A DNA stretch of 64,000 bases from Chryseobacterium sp. JV274 (GTDB lineage: Bacteria; Bacteroidota; Bacteroidia; Flavobacteriales; Weeksellaceae), in contig NZ_LR824569.1 of assembly GCF_903969135.1 (NCBI RefSeq), positions 3,989,001 through 4,053,000 of the forward strand. Reading direction: 5' to 3'. Under the pieces are notes generated by a model, which did not search any database, had not been told where the DNA came from, and was given only the letters and a program-made list of their open reading frames with translations. Shown here one piece after another: positions 8,225-14,968 of the stretch. Position 1 is the first letter of the stretch; the number at the start of each line of letters is the position of its first letter. A program made the position numbers and the translations under genes.

Positions 8225-8232
8225 TAGCTTTG
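8225..8232 (+). promoter_or_regulatory. -7 element (TAGCTTTG)
   Basis: Exact TAnnTTTG match 21 bp before ATG 8254. It overlaps the alternative TTG codon at 8230, which supports ATG 8254 as the true start. Confidence 0.45.
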
Positions 8233-8253
8233 TCATATCAAAATTACAGAGCT

Positions 8254-8949
8254 ATGGAATTGCCATTTTACTTAAACTTTAACGACTTTGAACATAATTA
8301 TTATGATAACCTTGAAAAATGGTTTGAAGAATATCATAATACCAGCGAAACAGATTATCTGAACGCTCTTGCGGAACTTTATAGTCCGTATGTCTATTAC
8401 AATTTTGGAGATGACATGTTAAAGCCGGATGCTTCCATTGAAGTCAAAGACTGCTTTTTTCCTTATCATGAAAAAATCGGGATTTCTTTCTGCACTGATT
8501 GTGAAAACGGAGCTTTACCAGCCAATGGGATGAATCAGGTTTTTGAATTTAAAAATATTTCCATGATGGAATATGCTCAGCATATTCTGGATAAGATCAA
8601 TAAGTTTTGTTCAAAAAATGCCCAAACTCTGGACGGTACCAAAAATATTCAGGATTATATCAATAACTACGCTATTATTACATCCATGGAAGGAGTAGGG
8701 TATTGTATCAGCTACAACCGTCATCAGAAAGCAATTCCTTTTTTAAAAGCTTATCTTCCGTATTATGGCCAGACGGTTAATATGGCGGTATACAGAGACT
8801 TCCTTTTTTCTGTTGTGCAGATTGCAGAATTCATAGATCAGAAACTGAAGACAGTACATGCTTTTAAACAAACTATTTATGCCCGGTCAAGAGCTGAAGC
8901 CAAATTCAATGTACAATTGAGCCGCCAATTCCTGACTTTGTGCAACTAA
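8254..8949 (+). CDS. hypothetical cytoplasmic protein
   Basis: A 231-aa protein when started at ATG 8254; a TTG at 8230 would add 8 residues but lies inside the promoter element. There is no signal peptide or membrane helix. It is rich in aromatic and acidic residues, has scattered cysteines (FCTDCENG near residue 88, FCSKN, YCISYN), and a basic helix-like C-terminus (YARSRAEAKFNVQLSRQFL). I recognise no family. It is monocistronic with a bidirectional terminator at 9008. Codon use resembles the neighbours, so it looks like a resident lineage gene. Confidence 0.7.
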   Translation: MELPFYLNFNDFEHNYYDNLEKWFEEYHNTSETDYLNALAELYSPYVYYNFGDDMLKPDASIEVKDCFFPYHEKIGISFCTDCENGALPANGMNQVFEFKNISMMEYAQHILDKINKFCSKNAQTLDGTKNIQDYINNYAIITSMEGVGYCISYNRHQKAIPFLKAYLPYYGQTVNMAVYRDFLFSVVQIAEFIDQKLKTVHAFKQTIYARSRAEAKFNVQLSRQFLTLCN

Positions 8950-9007
8950 GATTTTACACCAAACATTCATACTTAATTATATTGCAGGGAAACTTATGTT
9001 TCAAACA

Positions 9008-9037
9008 AAAATCCCGGTCAGTGATGACTGGGATTTT
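9008..9037. terminator. bidirectional terminator
   Basis: A 13-bp stem with one G-T pair and a 4-nt loop between convergent genes; A-run on the left and T-run on the right allow use in both directions. Confidence 0.7.
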
Positions 9038-9067
9038 GTTGTATATAATGTGTAAAATTATTTTTTG

Positions 9068-9868
9068 CTATCTCTTTCTGTAAGGAATATTCCAGATCAG
9101 GTCTGCAGCCAGATAATGAACCCCTCCATGATGAATGCTTCTGCTGTCTCTGATCAGGTCATCCATATATCCTATATCTACGGTAAAAGGCGAATTAGGG
9201 ATTGTGAACATATAGTAAGCTGCAATACGCATTTCACGATACCCGAAAGAACCCCATTGAGAATCAGGTTCATTGAGATGGCTGATTGAAAATAAGGCTT
9301 CTGCACTCAATGCCAGCTTTTGATTGTTTTTAGGAGATAAATTATAGGTTAATTGACTCTTGATACGGGTTCTGAACTGAAAGTCTTCCTCTACTTTATG
9401 AAAACCTGCATCAAAAAATTTCCTGAATTCCTGCCGCACTGTATTTTTTAGTTTCCATTTCTTTCCAAGGTCAAAAGTGTATGCATATCTTCCGTAAATT
9501 CTGAATTCCTGTTCCGTATTTTCTTTATCATAAGGAGCTGTGCTTTCATATTGAGGCTGTCGGCGGTAGCTGATTGCATAGCTGTACTGCTGATGAGGTG
9601 CAAAAGAATGATACACTTCGTGATTTAAGACAATAATAGCCTGTTTTGAAAATAAATTATGATTATCTGGACTGCTTTTTCTTCCGATGGCAATATAACT
9701 CAACGCCTGTTTCTTTCCCAGAGAATCCAGCTGTCGTTTCACTCCAAAGGCGCCCCAGAATGCATTATTGGCATCACCTAATCCCGGTGGGCTGATCTGT
9801 GCTTTTATAGGTGTTCCTATACATCCTAATAAAAATAATCCTGCAAAAATTTTCTTTGTGTTCAACAT
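9068..9868 (-). CDS. DUF2490-type outer membrane beta-barrel protein
   Basis: The best start is ATG 9868, which gives a clean signal peptide (MLNTKKIFAGLFLLGC...KAQ, cleaved near residue 22). The open frame continues 44 codons upstream, but that extension has no signal sequence at its start and contains a promoter element. The mature part shows alternating hydrophobic/aromatic strands (FWGAFGVKRQL, YSYAISYRRQPQ, FRIYGRYAYTFDLGKKWKLKNTVRQEFR, FQFRTRIKSQLTYNL, YYMFTI, LIWNIPYRKR), as in DUF2490 outer membrane barrels of Bacteroidota. It ends with Tyr-Arg-Lys-Arg instead of the usual terminal aromatic residue. The function of the family is unknown. Single gene. Confidence 0.7.
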   Translation of the reverse strand: MLNTKKIFAGLFLLGCIGTPIKAQISPPGLGDANNAFWGAFGVKRQLDSLGKKQALSYIAIGRKSSPDNHNLFSKQAIIVLNHEVYHSFAPHQQYSYAISYRRQPQYESTAPYDKENTEQEFRIYGRYAYTFDLGKKWKLKNTVRQEFRKFFDAGFHKVEEDFQFRTRIKSQLTYNLSPKNNQKLALSAEALFSISHLNEPDSQWGSFGYREMRIAAYYMFTIPNSPFTVDIGYMDDLIRDSRSIHHGGVHYLAADLIWNIPYRKR

Positions 9869-9963
9869 GATGGATAGCTGTTTTACTGTTAATTTTAGAT
9901 GACTGCGAAACCATAAGATGAAAAAAAATACCGTTGAAACGCAGAGAAAATACTTCGTGATCG

Positions 9964-9971
9964 CAAAATTA
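9964..9971 (-). promoter_or_regulatory. -7 element for the DUF2490 gene
   Basis: CAAAATTA on the plus strand, TAATTTTG on the minus strand, about 95 bp before ATG 9868. It lies inside the longer open frame, arguing against the upstream starts. Confidence 0.4.
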
Positions 9972-10150
9972 TAAGCTTTGTTCATAGAATGTTTATTCAA
10001 AATCTTTTAATACTGTTTAAAAACATGACAAAATAAACACCTGATTTAGGATAGAATTGGGAATAAAACATTCAATGCTTTTTTATACAAGATCAATTGT
10101 GGATAAAATGTTGATAACTTGTGGAAAAGCTATATGTGCGCGCAATATCA

Positions 10151-10183
10151 AAATCGCCGCAACATTCAATATTGCGGCGATTT
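10151..10183 (-). terminator. terminator of the 136-aa gene
   Basis: Perfect 12-bp GC-rich stem (10151-10162 with 10172-10183) and 9-nt loop, starting 29 bp after the stop codon of the minus-strand gene. Followed on the minus strand by TTGATATTG, so the U-tract is short. Confidence 0.6.
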
Positions 10184-10211
10184 AAAAATTATGGAACTTA
10201 TTTTTATGATC

Positions 10212-10622
10212 CTATCCTGCTTTACACATTGCATCCCAGGTTGTCCAGAAATGAGCATTGATCGATCCGGTAGGAGGATTGGTGCTGTCAGCTACAATAC
10301 CTACCATGGATGCACAGTTAGAATTACAGCCTATCTCATTGTGGCTTCCATTCTGAGGCGGAATCTGACGCCATGTGCCGGTAGATCCGCTTAGTAATTC
10401 TACCTTAATCTCAAAGATCCCTGAAAGATTAGGAGTCTGAATTTGCTTGGTCGGATTTTCACTGGAAATGGTATCGCTCCAATTTCCCTGTGAAAATGTT
10501 ACCCGCCATGTGGATATCATTCTGGCAGTGTCATTTTGAGGTGAAAGATATACCCAAAACTGTGCTCCGTTTCCAAGTACTACCTGGCCGGAAGAATTTG
10601 CATTTACACTTGTTGATGTCAT
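10212..10622 (-). CDS. hypothetical small protein
   Basis: A 136-aa protein rich in Ser, Thr, Asn, Gly and Trp, with a beta-strand-like pattern (GAQFWVYLSP, STWRVTFSQGNWSD, GIFEIKVELL). Two cysteines occur close together (GCNSNCASM) and one near the end. No signal peptide is seen at this start and no upstream ATG would supply one. The composition resembles small beta-sandwich or actinoporin/aegerolysin-like proteins, but I see no diagnostic motif and make no assignment. It has its own terminator, lies alone between a DUF2490 gene and a tRNA, and the overlapping plus-strand frame (10119-10394) has the weaker composition. Confidence 0.65.
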   Translation of the reverse strand: MTSTSVNANSSGQVVLGNGAQFWVYLSPQNDTARMISTWRVTFSQGNWSDTISSENPTKQIQTPNLSGIFEIKVELLSGSTGTWRQIPPQNGSHNEIGCNSNCASMVGIVADSTNPPTGSINAHFWTTWDAMCKAG

Positions 10623-10773
10623 ATTGATTTGGTTTTTAGTTGATTAGATTGTACCTCAAAGTAATGAAGAACAGAAATGATATTGTATAGTATAAATAAC
10701 TAATTATGAACTTGAGTATAAATACTTATGAAGTAGAGAATTGAATATGAACCAAGAATTCTGACCAAAAAAT

Positions 10774-10800
10774 AAGCCTGTGCTTCATTAGCACAGGCTT
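10774..10800 (-). terminator. terminator of tRNA-Ser
   Basis: An 11-bp stem (10774-10784 with 10790-10800); on the minus strand it is followed by ATTTTT. It lies 11 bp beyond the 3' end of the tRNA. Confidence 0.75.
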
Positions 10801-10811
10801 TAATTTTCTTG

Positions 10812-10898
10812 CAGAGAGGAAGGGATTCGAACCCTCGATACAGTTACCCGTATACTACCTTTCCAGGGTAGCTCCTTCAACCACTCGGACACCTCTCT
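10812..10898 (-). tRNA. tRNA-Ser (GGA)
   Basis: The 87-nt minus-strand sequence folds as a class II tRNA: 7-bp acceptor stem AGAGAGG/CCTCTCT, D arm with GTGGTTGAAGG, anticodon stem CTACC/GGTAG around loop CTGGAAA (anticodon GGA), a long variable arm (TATACGGGTAACTGTA) and T arm GAGGGTTCGAATCCCTT. The long variable arm and anticodon both say serine. CCA is not encoded. Confidence 0.93.
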
Positions 10899-10952
10899 TT
10901 TTGAGATTGCAAAAATAGTGTAATTTCTTTAATATCCAAATTATTCCTGCAA

Positions 10953-11969
10953 TTAATCCGTAATTTCTCCACAAAGGCTTCTGGTGAAATTATCAGCAAA
11001 GCTTCCGGAGTAGCTTGGGTTATCAATAAGGTGCATTGCTTTGGTAATGGCCGTTTCTGCAGTCATATCCCTGCCGCTGATTGCTCCGATTCTGGAGAAA
11101 ATATTGCTGTTCTCATACTTTCCGAATGAGATACCTCCTGAAATACACTGGCTTACCACTACGATTTCCGTTCCGTTATTTCTGATTTCCTGAAGCGTTT
11201 CCTGAGTTTTTGCACTGCTGAAAATGGTTCCTGAACCGAAAACCTGAAGAATAAGAACCTTCATTTTAGGGATTTCTCTGAAATGACTCAGGTGCATTCC
11301 CGGAAAAATTCTCCAGAATAAAATATCTTCGGAAATATGTTCATCCACATGAAATTCTACTTTCGGGTCACAACGGAATAAATTATCTTTAATAATATTC
11401 AGGTGAACTCCGGATTGTCCCAGAATAGGGTAATTCGGACTTGCATAGGCATCAAAATATTCAGCAGAATATTTCAACGTTCTGTTTCCTCTTAATAATT
11501 TGTACTCAAAATAAATGGCAACCTCCTGAATAACCGCTTCATCGTTCTCGTAAAGACTGGCATAATAAAGACTGGTCAGAAGATTTTCCTTGGCATCTGT
11601 CCTCAGATCACCAATAGGAAGCTGTGAACCGGTCATGATTACAGGTTTTCTTAACCCTTTTAGCATGAAACTTAATGCAGATGCTGTATAAGACATAGTA
11701 TCTGTTCCATGAAGAATGAGGAAACCATCGTAGTCGTTATAATTTTTGTGAATATAATTAGCAATCACTCTCCATTCTTCGGGTCCCATATCCGATGAGT
11801 CCAGTGGTTTGGCGAAAGGATGAACGAAGACTTCGCATTCCATGAGCCTCATTTCGGGCATCTTTTCAAATATATTACCAAAATCAAAGGCACGGAGACT
11901 TCCGGTTTCATAATCTTTTTCCATTCCGATGGTTCCACCGGTATAGATAAGCAGGACTTTTCGCTTCAT
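10953..11969 (-). CDS. ansA: type I L-asparaginase
   Basis: A 338-aa cytoplasmic enzyme hydrolysing L-asparagine to aspartate and ammonia. The first catalytic motif YTGGTIGM is at residues 10-17 and the second, LHGTDTMSYTASAL, near residues 84-97; the MTGSQLPIGDLRTDAKENL segment that follows is typical of the AnsA group. There is no signal peptide, consistent with the low-affinity cytoplasmic type I enzyme rather than periplasmic type II. It is monocistronic, upstream of the tRNA-Ser on the same strand and divergent from trmH. Confidence 0.93.
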   Translation of the reverse strand: MKRKVLLIYTGGTIGMEKDYETGSLRAFDFGNIFEKMPEMRLMECEVFVHPFAKPLDSSDMGPEEWRVIANYIHKNYNDYDGFLILHGTDTMSYTASALSFMLKGLRKPVIMTGSQLPIGDLRTDAKENLLTSLYYASLYENDEAVIQEVAIYFEYKLLRGNRTLKYSAEYFDAYASPNYPILGQSGVHLNIIKDNLFRCDPKVEFHVDEHISEDILFWRIFPGMHLSHFREIPKMKVLILQVFGSGTIFSSAKTQETLQEIRNNGTEIVVVSQCISGGISFGKYENSNIFSRIGAISGRDMTAETAITKAMHLIDNPSYSGSFADNFTRSLCGEITD

Positions 11970-12015
11970 GTACTATTTTTAATTAAGAATTGGAGCCCGA
12001 TTAGGGTTCATAGGT

Positions 12016-12023
12016 CAAAATTA
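12016..12023 (-). promoter_or_regulatory. -7 element for ansA
   Basis: TAATTTTG on the minus strand (CAAAATTA on plus), 46 bp before the ansA ATG. Confidence 0.4.
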
Positions 12024-12046
12024 CGTTAATTTGCAAAGATTTGAAA

Positions 12047-12127
12047 ATGAATGAAACGCTTATATCAAAATTTTATAAAAATAAGATGGCAATCGTAGGC
12101 GTTACATTGGGCTATTGGAAAAAATAA
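12047..12127 (+). CDS. possible 26-aa small protein
   Basis: ATG 12047 opens a 26-codon frame ending in TAA 12125-12127, four bases before the first ATG of trmH. The peptide has a basic start, a short hydrophobic part (MAIVGVTLGYW) and a Lys-Lys end. The amphipathic, ordered composition and the tight spacing to trmH suggest a translated leader or micro-protein. There is no homology evidence, so this remains a candidate. Confidence 0.35.
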   Translation: MNETLISKFYKNKMAIVGVTLGYWKK

Positions 12128-12131
12128 CTAA

Positions 12132-12812
12132 ATGCAGATGAGTGATTTATCGCAGACTTATGAATATTTAAAACAGTTTTTAACCGAAGAAAGACTGGCA
12201 AAAATTGAACATTTTTCGCAGGAAAGTTCAGACTTTGTGCTTCCGGTTGTAGAAGATGTCTATCAGTTTAGAAATGCAGCTGCAATTGTACGTTCTGTGG
12301 AGGCTTGCGGCTTTCATAAGGTAGTCGCTTTACAGGAAGAGTATAGTTTTGAACCCAATCTTCGGGTCACAAAGGGCGCAGATACCTGGGTTGAGGTAGA
12401 AAAGCTTCCCCGAAATATGGAATCTTTTCAGAGTATTAAAGACAGAGGATATAAAATTGTGGTGGTTTCATTAGAAAATAATGCTAAAATGCTGCCTGAA
12501 TATGAAATTACAGAACCGATTGCTTTAGTTTTCGGAACTGAAATGGAAGGAGTTTCCCAGGAGATTTTAGACTTTGCGGATGAAACGCTGGCTATCCCGA
12601 TGTATGGTTTTACAAGGAGCTTCAATGTTTCCGTAGCAGCTTCAATCTGTATGTATGAATTGAAACAGAAGCTGATCAAATCTGATATTGATTATAAATT
12701 AAACGAAGAAAAACTTTTAAGGATGAAAATCCTTTGGACAGTAAATTCAATAAGAAGCGGACAACAGATCTTTGAAAAATATCTGAGAGAAAATAATATT
12801 GACTGGAAATAA
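12132..12812 (+). CDS. trmH: TrmH family tRNA (guanosine-2'-O-)-methyltransferase
   Basis: A 226-aa SPOUT-class enzyme that methylates ribose 2'-O, most likely of G18 in tRNA. The trefoil-knot motifs are present: the NAAAIVRSVEACGF region near residue 48 (motif 1 with the catalytic Arg), LVFGTEMEGVS near residue 137 (motif 2) and MYGFTRSFNVSVAASICMYEL near residues 157-177 (motif 3). Length is that of TrmH proper rather than the RlmB type, which carries an L30e-like N-terminal domain. Starts at 12132 and 12138 are both possible. A 26-codon frame sits just upstream and a bidirectional terminator follows. Confidence 0.9.
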   Translation: MQMSDLSQTYEYLKQFLTEERLAKIEHFSQESSDFVLPVVEDVYQFRNAAAIVRSVEACGFHKVVALQEEYSFEPNLRVTKGADTWVEVEKLPRNMESFQSIKDRGYKIVVVSLENNAKMLPEYEITEPIALVFGTEMEGVSQEILDFADETLAIPMYGFTRSFNVSVAASICMYELKQKLIKSDIDYKLNEEKLLRMKILWTVNSIRSGQQIFEKYLRENNIDWK

Positions 12813-12826
12813 GTCATTCAAAAATA

Positions 12827-12858
12827 AAAAAGAGAAGGCTCATGAACCTTCTCTTTTT
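12827..12858. terminator. bidirectional terminator between trmH and rsmE
   Basis: Twelve-bp stem AAAAAGAGAAGG/CCTTCTCTTTTT with an 8-nt loop, between convergent genes. Confidence 0.85.
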
Positions 12859-12863
12859 GTTAT

Positions 12864-13559
12864 CTATATCATATTATAATAATTCCATGCGGCGACAAAA
12901 ACACCTGCTGTTTCTGTTCTAAGCCTTTGATTTCCGAGTGATACAGCTTTTACTTTATTGTCTGCCAGAAATGCAATTTCCTTTTCAGAAAAATCACCTT
13001 CAGGACCTATTAAAAATGTAAGCTGTTTCAGTTGAGGAATATTTTTAAGATCAATTCTTTCTAAATTTTCATGACAGTGTGCTACAAACGTATGGTCAGG
13101 ATCAGTATTTTTCAAGAAGTCCGTCAGTTTTACAGTGTCATTGATGACCGGAAAATGAAATCTCAGACTCTGTTTTGATGCAGCAACAGCCTGTTTTCTG
13201 ATTTTATCAATATTAATATTTTTACGTTCGGTTTTCTCCGTTACAATAATACTGATCTCAGAAATACCCATTTCTACAGCCTTTTCCACAAAGAATTCAA
13301 TTCTGTCGATATTCTTGGTAGGAGCAATAGCAATATGAAGTTTAGGAGTGAATTCCGGCAGGCTTTCTTTGATTTCAGATACCTCAATACCTGCTTTTTT
13401 ACCTTCTATAACCAGTTTTCCTGAAGCCAGCTTTCCTTTTCCATCCGTCACATGAATGTCTTCACCATCTCTCATACGAAGTACTTTCACAATATGCTGC
13501 TGTTCTTCATCATTGATGATGACCCCGTGATCCGTTATTTCACCGTAAAATAGTTTCAT
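12864..13559 (-). CDS. rsmE: 16S rRNA (uracil-1498-N3)-methyltransferase
   Basis: A 231-aa SPOUT methyltransferase that methylates U1498 in the decoding centre of 16S rRNA. Diagnostic features are the N-terminal PUA-like part (HIVKVLRMRDGEDIHVTDGKG), the middle EKTERKNINIDKIRKQAVAASKQSLR region, and the C-terminal SAM-binding knot LIGPEGDFSEKEIAFL followed by LGNQRLRTETAGVFV. Its ATG overlaps the stop of the upstream 131-aa gene (ATGA), making it the last gene of a tsaD operon that ends at the terminator 12827. Confidence 0.93.
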   Translation of the reverse strand: MKLFYGEITDHGVIINDEEQQHIVKVLRMRDGEDIHVTDGKGKLASGKLVIEGKKAGIEVSEIKESLPEFTPKLHIAIAPTKNIDRIEFFVEKAVEMGISEISIIVTEKTERKNINIDKIRKQAVAASKQSLRFHFPVINDTVKLTDFLKNTDPDHTFVAHCHENLERIDLKNIPQLKQLTFLIGPEGDFSEKEIAFLADNKVKAVSLGNQRLRTETAGVFVAAWNYYNMI

Positions 13560-13951
13560 ATATCCTGAGTTAAGAAGGCAACTCCTGTTTTTATAGTTGT
13601 GTAGATATCTGTATCACATTCACGGTAAGAACACATGTATATTTCTTCAATCCAGATATTGTTAATAAAAATCAGATTTAAATATTCCTGTTTTCTTAAA
13701 TTATTTTTGATTGATAAATAATCTCCTTCTTTTGGAGTATAAGGAAAACTGAAAAGATGCTCAGAGTTTATTTTTTTTATAATTTCCTCTTTTATATCCT
13801 GAATATATCCTGTCTCAGAACTTGATGGAAAGTAATCTAAGGCATGTTCTGCATCTTCATTTTTTCCTGTAACTGTTTCTAATACCCAATAATATTTTGA
13901 ATTCTTTTTAGAATGCGTTCCCAGTATTTTTTCTTCTAAGAGTATTTTCAT
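13556..13951 (-). CDS. hypothetical protein between tsaD and rsmE
   Basis: A 131-aa protein translationally coupled on both sides: its start overlaps the tsaD stop by 4 bp and its stop overlaps the rsmE start by 4 bp. It is acidic with a lysine-rich segment and an aromatic C-terminal half (NLIFINNIWIEEIYMCSYRECDTDIYTTIKTGV). No signal peptide or membrane helix is present. It has a DUF4288-like length and pattern (short alpha-beta protein beginning with a strand and ending in a strand with ...TGVAF), but I would not assign the family. The tight operon suggests co-expression with RNA-modification enzymes; a role in that process is unproven. Confidence 0.75.
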   Translation of the reverse strand: MKILLEEKILGTHSKKNSKYYWVLETVTGKNEDAEHALDYFPSSSETGYIQDIKEEIIKKINSEHLFSFPYTPKEGDYLSIKNNLRKQEYLNLIFINNIWIEEIYMCSYRECDTDIYTTIKTGVAFLTQDI

Positions 13952-14964
13952 AAATCGTATTTTGCTGTTGCCGAAGTTCTCAAATCTGTAAATTCACCTC
14001 TCTCAAACTTCAGTTTCGCTACCATGGCAATCATCGCAGCATTATCTGTGGTATATTCAAACTTGGGGATGTAGATACTCCAGTCCAGTTTTTCTTTGTT
14101 GTCTTCCATTGCTTTTCTCAGCGCAGAGTTGGCAGATACACCACCTGCAATAGCAACTTTATTGACGTTGAGATCCTGGGCTGCTTTTTCAAGTTTATTC
14201 ATCAGAATCTCAATGATAGATTTCTGTACAGATGCACACAGATCATTTAGGTTTTCCTTAATGAAATCCGGATTTTTTCTGACTTCTTTCTGAATAAAAT
14301 ACAGTACCGAAGTTTTAATACCGCTGAAAGAATAATCGTAGTTTTCCAGCTTCGGTTTGTTGAATTTAAACGCATCAGGATTCCCTTCTTTGGCAAGTCT
14401 GTCAATGATAGGTCCGGCAGGGTAGTCAAGATCAAAAATCTTTCCGATTTTATCAAAAGCTTCTCCTGCGGCATCATCAATGGTTTTTCCGATAATTTCC
14501 ATATCGAAATAGTCTTTTACCAGTACAATCATGGTGTGTCCGCCACTTACCGTAAGACATAAGAATGGAAAAGTAGGCGGCACAGGATTTGCATCTTCGA
14601 TGAAATGGGCCAGAATGTGGGCTTGAAGATGATTTACTTCAATTAAAGGTACATTCAGGCTCATAGCCAAAGACTTAGCAAATGATGTTCCTACAAGAAG
14701 AGATCCTAAAAGTCCCGGTCCGCGAGTAAATCCTATAGCAGAGATAGCATTTTGTTGTATATTTGCTTTAGAAAAAGATTTTTCAACAACGGGGATAATA
14801 TTTTGCTGATGGGCCCGTGAAGCCAGTTCAGGGACAACACCACCATATTCTTTATGGATGGCCTGGTTTGCGGCAATGTTTGAAAGAATAGAATTTCCCT
14901 TGATGATAGCTGCTGAGGTGTCGTCGCAGGACGATTCAATACCTAAAATTATAGAGTCGCTCAT
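13948..14964 (-). CDS. tsaD: tRNA N6-adenosine threonylcarbamoyltransferase
   Basis: A 338-aa ASKHA-fold protein that transfers threonylcarbamoyl to A37 of ANN-decoding tRNAs, together with TsaB and TsaE. Visible motifs are ILGIESSCDDTSAAI at the N-terminus, the metal-binding HLQAH (about residues 109-113), the SGGHTMIV phosphate loop, GEAFDKIGKI with PAGPIID, GIKTSVLY, AIAGGVSANSALR and the C-terminal TDNAAMIA metal ligand. Length is typical. Its ATG lies only 4 bp from the ATG of the divergent tamB gene, so its promoter must lie inside tamB. First gene of the tsaD/hypothetical/rsmE operon. Confidence 0.96.
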   Translation of the reverse strand: MSDSIILGIESSCDDTSAAIIKGNSILSNIAANQAIHKEYGGVVPELASRAHQQNIIPVVEKSFSKANIQQNAISAIGFTRGPGLLGSLLVGTSFAKSLAMSLNVPLIEVNHLQAHILAHFIEDANPVPPTFPFLCLTVSGGHTMIVLVKDYFDMEIIGKTIDDAAGEAFDKIGKIFDLDYPAGPIIDRLAKEGNPDAFKFNKPKLENYDYSFSGIKTSVLYFIQKEVRKNPDFIKENLNDLCASVQKSIIEILMNKLEKAAQDLNVNKVAIAGGVSANSALRKAMEDNKEKLDWSIYIPKFEYTTDNAAMIAMVAKLKFERGEFTDLRTSATAKYDL

Positions 14965-14968
14965 AATA

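Noticed and set aside
9869..10000. Upstream extension of the DUF2490 gene
   Set aside because: The frame is open but has no signal peptide at its start, contains a promoter element, and ATG 9868 gives a normal signal peptide.
10119..10394. Plus-strand frame opposite the 136-aa gene
   Set aside because: The minus-strand frame has better amino acid composition and its own hairpin terminator after the stop.
14858..14968. Upstream extension of the tamB frame into tsaD
   Set aside because: It is antisense to conserved tsaD N-terminal codons; ATG 14969 gives a charged N-terminus followed by a membrane helix.
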